Of a stretch of 64,000 bases of DNA, positions 24,290-31,889 are shown one piece after another. A model generated the notes under the pieces. It was not told the origin of the DNA and ran no database searches. It saw only the letters and a list, made by a program, of their open reading frames with translations. Position 1 is the first letter of the stretch, and every line of letters starts with the position of its first letter. Source of the DNA: Colletes latitarsis. Taxonomy: Eukaryota; Arthropoda; Insecta; Hymenoptera; Colletidae. The position numbers and the translations under genes were made by a program. The stretch lies in NCBI RefSeq assembly GCF_051014445.1, contig NW_027488367.1:28319501-28383500 (forward strand), given 5' to 3'.

Positions 24290-26445
24290 GGATCAATATT
24301 TTAGAGGATAACGCATGATAGGTCTAGGTTTGGTCTGGGATTTTCACTCATCAGACTCATACTTTCGCATTCTTCACATACTTGTTGAACGGATCCTGGG
24401 TTTTTTCTGGTTTGGATCACGTAGTAATGTGGTACCACACTGAAACAGTCAATTAAACCTGGTTTCGATCAATATTTTAGAAAATAATTCATGTTAGGTC
24501 TAGGTTAGGTCTGGGGTTTGCTCTCATCAGGCTCATACTTTCGCACACTTCACATACTCGTTGGACAGGTCCTGGGTTATTTTCTGGTTTGGATCGCATA
24601 GTAATGTGGTACCACACTGGAACAGTCGATTAAACCAGGTATCGATCAATATTTTTGAGGATAACGCATGTTAGGTCTAGGTTAGGCCTGGGATTTTCAC
24701 TCATCAGGCTCATACTTTCGCATTCTTCAGATACTTGTTGAACGGATCCAGGGTTTTTTCTGGTTTGGATCACGTAGTAATGTGGTACCACACTGAAACA
24801 GTCAATTAAACCTGGTTTCGATCAATATTTTAGAAAATAATTCATGTTAGGTCTAGGTTAGGTCTGGGGTTTGCTCTCATCAGGCCCATACTTTCGCACA
24901 CTTCACATACTCGTTGGACAGATCCTGGGTTATTTTCTGGTTTGGATCGCATAGTAATGTGGTACCACACTGGAACAGTCGATTAAACCAGGTTTCGACC
25001 AATATTTTTGAGGATAACGCATGTTAGGTCTATGTTAGGCCTGGGATTTTCACTCATCAGGCTCATACTTTCGCATTCTTCACATACTTGTTGAACGGAT
25101 CCTGGGTTTTTTCTGGTTTGGATCACGTAGTAGTGTGATACCACACTGAAACAGTCCATTAAACCTGCTTGCGATCAATATTTTAGAGGATAACGCATGT
25201 TAGGTCTGGGTTTGGTTTAGGATTTGCCCTCATCAGGCTCATTCTTTCGCATATTTCTCAAACTTGATGGCTAGATCCTGGGCTTTTTCAGGATTGCATC
25301 ACGTAGTAATGTGGTACCACACTGAAACATTCAATTAAACCTGGTCTTGATAAATATTTTAGAGGATAACGCATGTTAGGTCTGGGTTAGGTCTTGGACT
25401 TGCCCTCATCAGGCTCATACTTTCGCGTTTTTCACATACTTGTTGAACAGATCCTGGGTTTTTTCTGGTTTGGATCACGTAGTAGTGTGGTACCACACTA
25501 AAACAGTCCATTAAACCTGGTTTGGATCAATATTTTAGAGGATAACGCATGATAGGTCTAGGTTAGGTCAGGGGTTTGCTCTCATCAGGCTCATACTTTC
25601 GCACACTTCACATACTCGTTGGACGGATCCTGGGTTATTTTCTGGTTTGGATCGCATAGTAATGTGGTACCACACTGGAACAGTCGATTAAACCAGGTTT
25701 CGATCAATATTTTTGAGGATAACGCGTGTTAGGTCTAGGTTAGGCCTGGGATTTTCACTCATCAGGCTCATACTTTCGCATTCTTCACATACTTGTTGAA
25801 CGGATCCTGGGTTTTTTCTGGTTTGGATCACGTAGTAATGTGGGACCACACTGAAACAGTCCATTAAACCTGGTTCGGATCAATATTTTAGAGAATAATT
25901 CATGTTAGGTCTAGGTTAGGTCTGGGATTTGCTCTCATCAGGCTCATTCTTTCGCATATTTCTCATACTTGATGGCTGGATCCTGGACTATTTCTGGAAT
26001 GCATCACGTAGTAACGTGGTACCACGCTGAAACAGTCAATTAAACCTGGTTTCGATCAATATTTTAGAGGATAACGCAAGTTAGGTCTGGGATAGGTCTG
26101 GGATTTGCCCACATCAGGCTCATACTTTCGCGTTTTTCACATACTTGTTGAACAGATCGTGGGTTTTTTCTGGTTTGGATCACGTAGTAGTGTGGTACCA
26201 CACTGAAACAGCCCATTAAACCTGGTTTAGATCAACATTTTACAGGATAACGCATGTTAGGTCTAGGTTAGGTCTGGGATTTGCTCTCATCAGGCTCATA
26301 CTTTCGCATATTTCTCATACTTCATGGCTGGATCCTGGGCTGTTTCTGGATTGTATCACATAGTAATGTGGTACCACGCTGAAACAGTCGATTAAACCTG
26401 GTTTCGATCAATATTTTAGAGGATAACGCAAGTTAAGTCTGGGAT
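24290..26445 (+). repeat. Satellite block related to 11.6-13.59 kb, containing the copy B insertion point
   Basis: The GCATGATAGGTCTAGGTTTGG monomer at about 24313 matches 11636 (shift 12,677 bp, 72 monomers). Further on, the rare GGATCCTGGACTATTTCTGG monomer at 25974 matches 13121 (shift 12,853 bp, 73 monomers). The block runs into the insertion point of copy B at 26445, which corresponds to 13592. Confidence 0.65.
26432..26445 (+). repeat. Target-site duplication, left copy (copy B)
   Basis: GTTAAGTCTGGGAT lies directly before the element and is repeated, with one T/C difference, directly after its poly(A) at 32428-32441. One further A could be shared but is indistinguishable from the poly(A). 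A 14-bp duplication is also the length made by R1 in rDNA. Confidence 0.87.
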
Positions 26446-26829
26446 TCCCTCAGGGGCTGCCAGCCTTTCAGCTGCAGTACGGGCTTAACGAACCCGGGGT
26501 ACCCGAGTCATACACACACCGTAAGCCTCCTGTTGGTCGTCACAACGACCCATTCACAATTCCCTATTGGTTTTGTGAATGGTACGTGACGGCAGGAGGA
26601 ACGGGGGTCTTGGCTTAACCGCCTGGGCCACGAGTATGGCGACTCTATAAAATCGCCCTCTAATCCTAAGCTATGGTGCGCGGCGATGGGATGCATGGTT
26701 GGGGGAGGAGGCCCAATCCCAAGCGACCACCTCCGGGGAACCTGCCGAACCCCCGGAGTATTAGGCTTACCCGGGTAAGGCGGCTCTGCCCGGGTGGACC
26801 TTTATTTCCGACCATCTCGTGGGACTATT
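26446..26829 (+). promoter_or_regulatory. 5' UTR of copy B
   Basis: 384 nt lie between the junction and the conserved Gag ATG. It contains two adjacent hairpins enclosed by longer arms (26522-26617) and a TATAAAA heptamer at 26646-26652. An upstream in-frame ATG at 26794 would add 12 residues, but copy A lacks it, so I take 26830 as the start. Internal promoters in this region are usual for the clade; the actual start site is not visible. Confidence 0.7.
26522..26617 (+). promoter_or_regulatory. Nested inverted repeats in the 5' UTR (possible branched RNA fold)
   Basis: Arms, from outside in: TAAGCC 26522-26527 with GGCTTA 26612-26617; CCTCCTG 26527-26533 with CAGGAGG 26593-26599 (these first two share one base); GGTCGT 26535-26540 with ACGACC 26545-26550 (4-nt loop); CCATTCACAA 26550-26559 with TTGTGAATGG 26573-26582 (13-nt loop). 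Copy A carries the same arms. The arrangement could form a branched structure at the RNA 5' end; function is unknown. Confidence 0.6.
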
Positions 26830-28707
26830 ATGGACACAGAAAATAAAATGGGGATGGGGCGGGTTTTGTCGGTTGGGGAGGACGGAGACGGGGTTGGGGT
26901 TAGGGTGGCGGCGCTCGCGCCCCACTCAGCGCCAGGTCCGGCTTCGTGGAGGGTGGAGGAGGACGACGAGACGGCGTCGGTCTCGTCCTTCTCCTCCAGC
27001 ACGAGCCACATAGGCTCTAAGAGGAAGAGGACGGGGCAGGCCGTCGTCGAGGTGGGCGGGGCGATGAGCCCGTCGGTGAGGCTGAGTTGCCTCAGGGACG
27101 AGGTGACCGAGGAGATATCGGAGAGGATCTCCTCGTCCCTGAGGCGGGTGGAGAAAGTCGCCGCTGCCTGCGCCCTTAAGGGGCAGAAAAGCGGTGGCGC
27201 GGAGGCCCTGAAGGCCGCGGCGGAGGAAATGAGGGAGGCGGCGCGGGAGCTCAGAGGGCGGAACGCCCGTCTGCAGCTCCTGTTGGAGGAGGAGCGACAG
27301 GGGAGGAGGAGGGCAGAGGCGCTGTGGAACAGCGCGGCCCTCCCTCCCATCCTCCATCCTCCTCCACCGCCGCGTCCCTCGGCGGAGGTAAATAAGCGGA
27401 GTGCGGCGGCAGTGGTGCGGGGCACCGCGGGCCCCTCCACCCGCACTCCGCCCGTGAAGAAGTCCCCGTCCTCCTCAGAAGACGATCTTCTGAGGAGGAT
27501 TGGGGACATGATTGATGGCAAGCTGGCCGCCTTCCGGGAGGAGCTCCTCGCCGGAAGAGCGGTCAGCAGGAAGGCGGTGCCTCCCCGACCTGTTCCGGTA
27601 CAGTCGGGGAAGGCAAAGAAGGGCGGAGTGAAGGCTCCGCCCAGCGTTGCGCCACCAGGGCCCCGGGTCGCGACCCCCAAGGGGGGTGGTGTACCCGTGG
27701 TCGCGGTGGTCGCGTCCTCCACAGCACCCTCCCAAGGGGGGGTGGCGTGGAGTGAGGTGGTGGGGCGGAAGGCGAAGCGGGCGGCGAGGAAGGCCTCGCA
27801 ACCGCAGCCTCCGCCTCCGCCGGCGGCGGCCAAGGTAAAGGCCGCGAAGGTCGGGAAGGCACGACCAGGTCGTCCCCCAAAAACGGCAGCGGTGACGCTG
27901 ACCGTTGCGCAGGGGGGCGACCTGACCCTCGCGGAGGCGATGCGGCTCGCCAGGGAGAATATCTCCCTGGAAGAGCTGGGCATCGCCTCCGTGAGGGCGA
28001 AGAGGGCCGTGACCGGGGGTCTCTTGCTGGAGATCCCCGGTGCAGAAGGCGGCGCGAAGGCGGATCGTCTCGCCCAGAGGCTCCGGGAGCAGCTGGGCGA
28101 GCGAGGTGTCCGGGTCGCCCGGCCCACGAAGCGCACGGAGATGCGCGTTTGTGGGCTGGACGACTCGGTCAGCGCACAGGATGTGTCCCGTGCCCTTGCG
28201 AGGGCGGGGGACTGTCCTGTGGAGGACCTGCGGATCGGAGAGATCCGCAGGTCGCCCTCCGGCCTCGGGTCGGTGTGGGCCCGGTGCCCCCTCTCCGCCG
28301 CCCGTAAGGTGGCGGAATCCGGGAGGGTGTTGGTGGGGTGGGTTTCGGCGCGAGTGGAAATCCTCGCGCCGCGCCCGCTCCAGTGTCACCGCTGCCTCGA
28401 ATTGGGGCACGTGAGGCAGTGGTGCACCTCGCCGGTGGACCGCAGCGGTCAGTGTTACCGCTGCGGTGCCAAAGAGCACCGTGCGAGCCAGTGCTCGGCG
28501 GCCCCCCACTGCCCGCTGTGTGCGGACATGGGGAGGCCAGCCGATCACAGGGTGGGGAGCAAGAAGTGCTCCCCCCCCTCCCGGAAGGAGAGGAAGAGGC
28601 GGGCTGCACCGGCTCCGGTGCCGAGGGCGGTGGCATCGTCCTCCATGGAGGTGTACGGTGCTACGGGGACGGACGGCCGGGAGGAGGCTGGCGCGGCCAT
28701 TAATTAA
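26830..28707 (+). CDS. ORF1 (Gag-like RNA-binding protein) of copy B
   Basis: A 625-aa Gag-like protein, the same length as in copy A. The start at 26830 is chosen over the in-frame ATG at 26794 because the sequence around it (CGTGGGA-TATTATGGA) aligns with the only start in copy A. Visible parts: an acidic patch about 42-48, a basic GSKRKR cluster (62-67), a helical region about 105-168, a Pro/Ala/Lys linker, a GRP-containing basic motif (about 344-351), a gag domain, and zinc knuckles at C519/C522/H527/C532, C542/C545/H550/C555 and C561/C564/H573/C580, the last with wider spacing. It should bind element RNA and form the ribonucleoprotein with the ORF2 product. The first 68 codons are strongly diverged from copy A in both silent and replacement sites; the rest is nearly identical. 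A 14-bp perfect inverted repeat lies in the coding sequence at 27469-27499. Confidence 0.94.
   Translation: MDTENKMGMGRVLSVGEDGDGVGVRVAALAPHSAPGPASWRVEEDDETASVSSFSSSTSHIGSKRKRTGQAVVEVGGAMSPSVRLSCLRDEVTEEISERISSSLRRVEKVAAACALKGQKSGGAEALKAAAEEMREAARELRGRNARLQLLLEEERQGRRRAEALWNSAALPPILHPPPPPRPSAEVNKRSAAAVVRGTAGPSTRTPPVKKSPSSSEDDLLRRIGDMIDGKLAAFREELLAGRAVSRKAVPPRPVPVQSGKAKKGGVKAPPSVAPPGPRVATPKGGGVPVVAVVASSTAPSQGGVAWSEVVGRKAKRAARKASQPQPPPPPAAAKVKAAKVGKARPGRPPKTAAVTLTVAQGGDLTLAEAMRLARENISLEELGIASVRAKRAVTGGLLLEIPGAEGGAKADRLAQRLREQLGERGVRVARPTKRTEMRVCGLDDSVSAQDVSRALARAGDCPVEDLRIGEIRRSPSGLGSVWARCPLSAARKVAESGRVLVGWVSARVEILAPRPLQCHRCLELGHVRQWCTSPVDRSGQCYRCGAKEHRASQCSAAPHCPLCADMGRPADHRVGSKKCSPPSRKERKRRAAPAPVPRAVASSSMEVYGATGTDGREEAGAAIN
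27469..27499 (+). repeat. Perfect inverted repeat inside ORF1 (14-bp arms, 3-nt loop)
   Basis: TCCTCCTCAGAAGA and its exact complement are separated by CGA. GTCCCC and GGGGAC just outside can extend the stem after a small internal loop. It encodes the Ser/Glu/Asp-rich stretch SSSEDDLLRR. Copy A has the same arms at 2489-2519. Confidence 0.9.
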
Positions 28708-28709
28708 TG
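28705..28709 (+). promoter_or_regulatory. UAAUG stop-start overlap between ORF1 and ORF2 (copy B)
   Basis: TAA at 28705-28707 ends ORF1 and ATG at 28707-28709 begins ORF2, sharing one A. This is the junction described for SART1, where ORF2 is made by reinitiation after termination. An 8-bp hairpin (AGGACTTG 28759-28766 with CAAGTCCT 28773-28780) lies about 50 nt downstream; as I recall, downstream structure was implicated in SART1 coupling. Confidence 0.78.
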
Positions 28710-31700
28710 CCGCCCCGCCTCCTCCTCCAGGCCAACCTCAACCACTGCCGCGCGGCACAGGACTTGATGTCCCAAGTCCTCGCAGAGTGGGGGGTTGGCC
28801 TGGCGGTCGCCGCCGAGCCGTACCGCGTCCCTGATCACCCTCATTGGGTGGGCGACGCGGACGGCTTGGTGGCGACGGTATGGGGAGGGGGCGACGGGTC
28901 CCCACCGTTCTCCTTGTTGGAGCGCGGTCGGGGATTCGTCGCCGTGGACTGGGGGGGAGTCGCTGTGGTGGGGTGCTACATTTCGCCCCGTAGCGGTCAC
29001 GCTGCGTTCGAGCTGTACTTGGCCGAGGTCGCGGCATGCGTGCAGCGCTACGCGGCGCGGCCGGTGCTGGTCCTGGGGGATTTTAATGCCAAGTCGGTGG
29101 CTTGGGGATCCCCCAGGACCTCCGTTCGCGGCGGGATCCTGGGCGATTGGGCGGCGGGGCTCGACCTCCGGGTATTGAACCGGGGGTCGGAGCACACATG
29201 CGTGCGGCGATATGGGGGGTCCATCGTGGATGTTGGATTCGCGACCCCCAACGCCGTGCGCATGGTGTCGGGTTGGCACGTGGTCGCGGGGGCAGAGACA
29301 CTCTCCGATCACCGGTACATCCGGATGGAGGTCTCTGCCGCCGCGAGTGCATCCCGACACGGCCGCCTGCGTGGCACCCCACCACGCCGCTGGGCGCTTC
29401 GGCGCCTGGACAAGGACGCCCTGATGGCAGCTGCCCTCGCTGCAACTTGGCCGCAGGGAGCGGCCGAGTTGCCGAGCATAGAGGAAGAGGTCGGCCGGCT
29501 CGGAGCATTGGTCGCGGGTATTTGTGACGCGGCGATGCCTCGGGTCGGGCGGACTTCTCCTCGCCGGGCGGTGTACTGGTGGTCGGACGCGATCGCGGAG
29601 TTGCGAGTCGCGACTGTCCGCGCCCGGCGCCAGTACACCCGCGCGCGCCGTCGTCAACGTACAGGCGACGGCGTGGCGCGAGCGAGGGCAGCTGATGACC
29701 TGTATGGAGCATACCGCGTGGCGCGGGTTGCTCTGCAGGTCGCCATCAAACGGGCCAAGACCCAGGCATGGAAGGAGCTCCTCCAGACCCTTGATGACGA
29801 TCCATGGGGGCGCCCATATAAGGTGGTGCTGAATAAGCTCCGCCCGTGGGCGCCCCCCGTCACCGAGGGTCTTGACCCCCGGCTGCTGGAGGACGTGGTC
29901 AATACACTCTTCCCAATTGGGGAGAGGGGACCGCGTCCTCCGGCGGCGGCGGCTGTCCCAGTGGAGTGGACGGCCGAGCTGGGGGTCACGCAGGAGGAGC
30001 TGGCAGCGGCCATCAGACGGCTCGGGGTTCGTAACACGGCCCCGGGTCCGGATGGTGTGCCCGGCCGGGTTTGGGTCTTGACCCAGGGCGTCCTTGGGGC
30101 CGACCTCAGGCGGTTGTTCGACCGCTGCCTGAGGGACGGGCGATTCCCCCCCAGTTGGAAGGTGGCGAGAATGGTCCTCCTCCGGAAGGAGGGTCGGCCC
30201 GCGGAGTCTCCCTCCGCATACCGGCCCATTTGTCTCCTCGACGAGGTGGGCAAGCTCTTCGAGCGTGTGATTGCTGCCCGCCTCGTCGAGCACCTGTCGC
30301 GGGGTGATCCCGGTCTGGCCGACTGCCAGTTCGGTTTCCGGGGGGGCCGATCGACTATCGACGCGATAGGTCGTGTGAGGGCCCTCTCGGAGGCGGCCGT
30401 CTCCCGGGGAGGAGTGGCATTGGCAATATCCTTGGATATTGCCAATGCCTTTAACACCCTCCCCTGGGAAGAGATAAGGAGGGGGCTCGAATATCATCGA
30501 GTCCCCCCTTGTCTGAGGGCGGTCGTCGGGGATTATCTCCGCGGCAGGTGGATCGAGTATCCGGGCCGGGATGGTGATATGCGGAGGGAGGTGTACTGCG
30601 GTGTTCCGCAGGGGTCGGTCCTCGGGCCACTCCTGTGGAACATCGCGTACGACTCGGTGTTGCGGGCCGGCCTCCCCGACGGCGTCAGCACGGTGTGTTA
30701 TGCGGATGACACACTGGTGCTGGCCGCCGGGGCGCACTGGGGGAGGGCCATGCGTCGCGCGGAGGAGGGGTCGCAACGCGTCGTCGACCGGATCAGGGGG
30801 ATGGGGATGACGGTGGCGGTCCATAAGACCGAGGTGATTGCGTTTCATTCACCTCGGCAGGATCCGCCACCCCCTCTGATTCGGGTGGGTGGGGCTGACA
30901 TCGAGGTGAAGCCCCAGATCAGGTATCTGGGGCTGATCCTCGATAGCCACTGGCGTTTCGAGAAGCATTTCCGCTGCCTGGTCCCCCGGTTGGAAAGGAT
31001 GGTTGCGGCTCTGGGCCGGATCCTGCCCAACCTGGGGGGCCCGGCGGGCCGAGTTCGTCGCCTCTATGTGGCAATGGTCCAGTCGGTGGCCCTATACGGG
31101 GCCCCCGTCTGGGCGGACGACCTGGCTGCCTCCCGGCGCAGCATGACTATGCTGCGTCGGGTGCAGAGGCGCATGGCGCTCAGGGTCGTCCGCGGGTATC
31201 GGACCATGTCACATGAGGCGGCGACGGTTCTAGCGGGGATGCCGCCCATGGACCTGCTCGCGCGGTCGCACGCGGTGATGTACCGGCACCGCGTCGACCG
31301 TCGTGCGGCGGTGGGGGCGGTCCCGGGCGGGCAGGAACCTGCTTGGGGCGATTTGAAGCGCCAGGCCCGGCAGTCCGTGTTGCTCGCGTGGCAGGAGCGG
31401 CTGGCTCTGCCAACCGCGGGGCACCGGACTGTCGGGGCTGTTCGGCCACTCCTGAAGGAGTGGCTGGACAGAGGCCATGGCAGCCTCACCTACCGGCTGG
31501 CACAGGTATTTTCCGGGCATGGCAGCTTCGGAAGATACCTGTGCCGGATAGGGAAGGAGCCGACGGCGCGTTGCTGCCACTGCGACGCTGAGCAGGACAC
31601 GGCAGATCACACCCTGGAGGTATGCCCCGCGTGGGAGGGGGAGCGCCGTGTCCTGGTCGGCGTCGACGGGCGGGATGTCTCGCTGCCGGGCGTGGTGCGC

Positions 31701-31889
31701 GCCATGCTCGGCAGCGAGGAGAAGTGGAGGGCCGTGGCCTCCTTCTGCGAGAACGTAATGTTGCAGAAGGAGGCCGCGGGAAGGGAGCGCGAGCTTCAGC
31801 GGCGCGCTGAAGCTCGCGCTCGTGCGGTGGCCCGAGGTCGTCGCCCGGTCGCGAGGCGTCGCGGGCGGCCGCCTCGGCGTGGCGGATGA
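28707..31889 (+). CDS. ORF2: APE endonuclease / reverse transcriptase / CCHC protein
   Basis: A 1060-aa protein that nicks target DNA and copies the element RNA onto it. The endonuclease spans about 5-210, with N10/N12, the catalytic E37 in AEPYR, GDFN (124-127), D175 in SIVDVGF and SDH at 200-202. The reverse transcriptase spans about 440-745, with FGFRGGRST (542-550), the catalytic D577 in SLDIANAF, GVPQGSVLGP (632-641) and YADD (665-668). Thumb-like sequence follows, then a zinc motif C956-C959-H968-C973. The last 40 residues are Arg-rich and include RRRGRPPRR (1050-1058), which resembles an AT-hook. I recognise no RNase H domain, as expected for the R1 clade. The frame is open throughout and all catalytic motifs are present. 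Translation probably depends on reinitiation at UAAUG. Confidence 0.95.
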   Translation: MPPRLLLQANLNHCRAAQDLMSQVLAEWGVGLAVAAEPYRVPDHPHWVGDADGLVATVWGGGDGSPPFSLLERGRGFVAVDWGGVAVVGCYISPRSGHAAFELYLAEVAACVQRYAARPVLVLGDFNAKSVAWGSPRTSVRGGILGDWAAGLDLRVLNRGSEHTCVRRYGGSIVDVGFATPNAVRMVSGWHVVAGAETLSDHRYIRMEVSAAASASRHGRLRGTPPRRWALRRLDKDALMAAALAATWPQGAAELPSIEEEVGRLGALVAGICDAAMPRVGRTSPRRAVYWWSDAIAELRVATVRARRQYTRARRRQRTGDGVARARAADDLYGAYRVARVALQVAIKRAKTQAWKELLQTLDDDPWGRPYKVVLNKLRPWAPPVTEGLDPRLLEDVVNTLFPIGERGPRPPAAAAVPVEWTAELGVTQEELAAAIRRLGVRNTAPGPDGVPGRVWVLTQGVLGADLRRLFDRCLRDGRFPPSWKVARMVLLRKEGRPAESPSAYRPICLLDEVGKLFERVIAARLVEHLSRGDPGLADCQFGFRGGRSTIDAIGRVRALSEAAVSRGGVALAISLDIANAFNTLPWEEIRRGLEYHRVPPCLRAVVGDYLRGRWIEYPGRDGDMRREVYCGVPQGSVLGPLLWNIAYDSVLRAGLPDGVSTVCYADDTLVLAAGAHWGRAMRRAEEGSQRVVDRIRGMGMTVAVHKTEVIAFHSPRQDPPPPLIRVGGADIEVKPQIRYLGLILDSHWRFEKHFRCLVPRLERMVAALGRILPNLGGPAGRVRRLYVAMVQSVALYGAPVWADDLAASRRSMTMLRRVQRRMALRVVRGYRTMSHEAATVLAGMPPMDLLARSHAVMYRHRVDRRAAVGAVPGGQEPAWGDLKRQARQSVLLAWQERLALPTAGHRTVGAVRPLLKEWLDRGHGSLTYRLAQVFSGHGSFGRYLCRIGKEPTARCCHCDAEQDTADHTLEVCPAWEGERRVLVGVDGRDVSLPGVVRAMLGSEEKWRAVASFCENVMLQKEAAGRERELQRRAEARARAVARGRRPVARRRGRPPRRGG
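30416..30449 (+). repeat. 16-bp perfect inverted repeat encoding the RT catalytic motif
   Basis: GGCATTGGCAATATCC and its exact complement are separated by only TT. The 34 bases encode V570 to A581, including the catalytic D577 (GAT at 30435-30437). The stretch is therefore constrained both as protein and as palindrome. The equivalent part of copy A lies outside the window. Confidence 0.95.
31785..31821 (+). repeat. 16-bp perfect inverted repeat in the ORF2 3' end
   Basis: GAGCGCGAGCTTCAGC and its exact complement are separated by GGCGC. It lies about 70 nt before the ORF2 stop and encodes part of the Arg-rich tail. It is the first strong member of the hairpin series that fills the 3' UTR. 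Confidence 0.95.

Larger units (their letters stand above)
3541..26445 (+). repeat. Satellite DNA array, 176-177-bp monomer, left block (about 130 copies)
   Basis: Successive copies of the motif (G/T)CATGTTAGG fall at 3711, 3887, 4064, 4240 and 4416, giving a period of 176-177 bp that continues to the copy B junction. All monomers are in the same orientation. Recognisable segments in order: telomere-like GTTAGGTCTAGG/TTAGGTCTGGG; CTCATCAGGCTCATACTTTCGC; a variable 25-bp block (TTCTTCACATACTTGTTGAACGG, ATATTTCTCATACTTCATGGCTGG or GTTTTAACATACATGTTGACC types); GATCCTGGG; TGGATCACGTAGTAATG; the dyad GTGGTACCAC; CTGAAACAGTC; ATTAAACCTGG; CAATATTTTAGAG. Several monomer types alternate without a simple order. 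Short minus-strand open frames of 62-92 codons recur because monomers are similar; I see no coding signal, no RNA gene and no other insertion in this block. Confidence 0.97.

Noticed and set aside
3541..26445. CENP-B box in the satellite.
   Set aside because: I find no good match to the YTTCGTTGGAARCGGGA pattern; the short TTCGC segments are not enough.
26446..26520. HDV-like ribozyme at the 5' end of the element.
   Set aside because: I could not find the required P1 and P1.1 pairing by eye. Not excluded, but not supported.
26646..26652. TATAAAA heptamer in the 5' UTR as a core promoter.
   Set aside because: It is inside the element about 200 nt after its 5' end, so a start site driven by it would lose the element's 5' end. 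It may be chance; kept only as a note.
26794..26829. In-frame ATG 36 nt upstream of the copy B Gag start.
   Set aside because: Copy A lacks it. The ATG at 26830 aligns with the copy A start and gives equal protein length.
28704..30848. Long antisense open frames opposite the retrotransposon ORFs (714 codons here, also 26802-28136 and 1852-3318).
   Set aside because: They are mirror images of GC-rich, stop-poor coding sequence. Products are low-complexity and match no family, while the sense frames have clear catalytic motifs.
31600..31889. RNase H domain after the RT.
   Set aside because: The region holds a CCHC motif and an Arg-rich tail, with no recognisable RNase H catalytic pattern.
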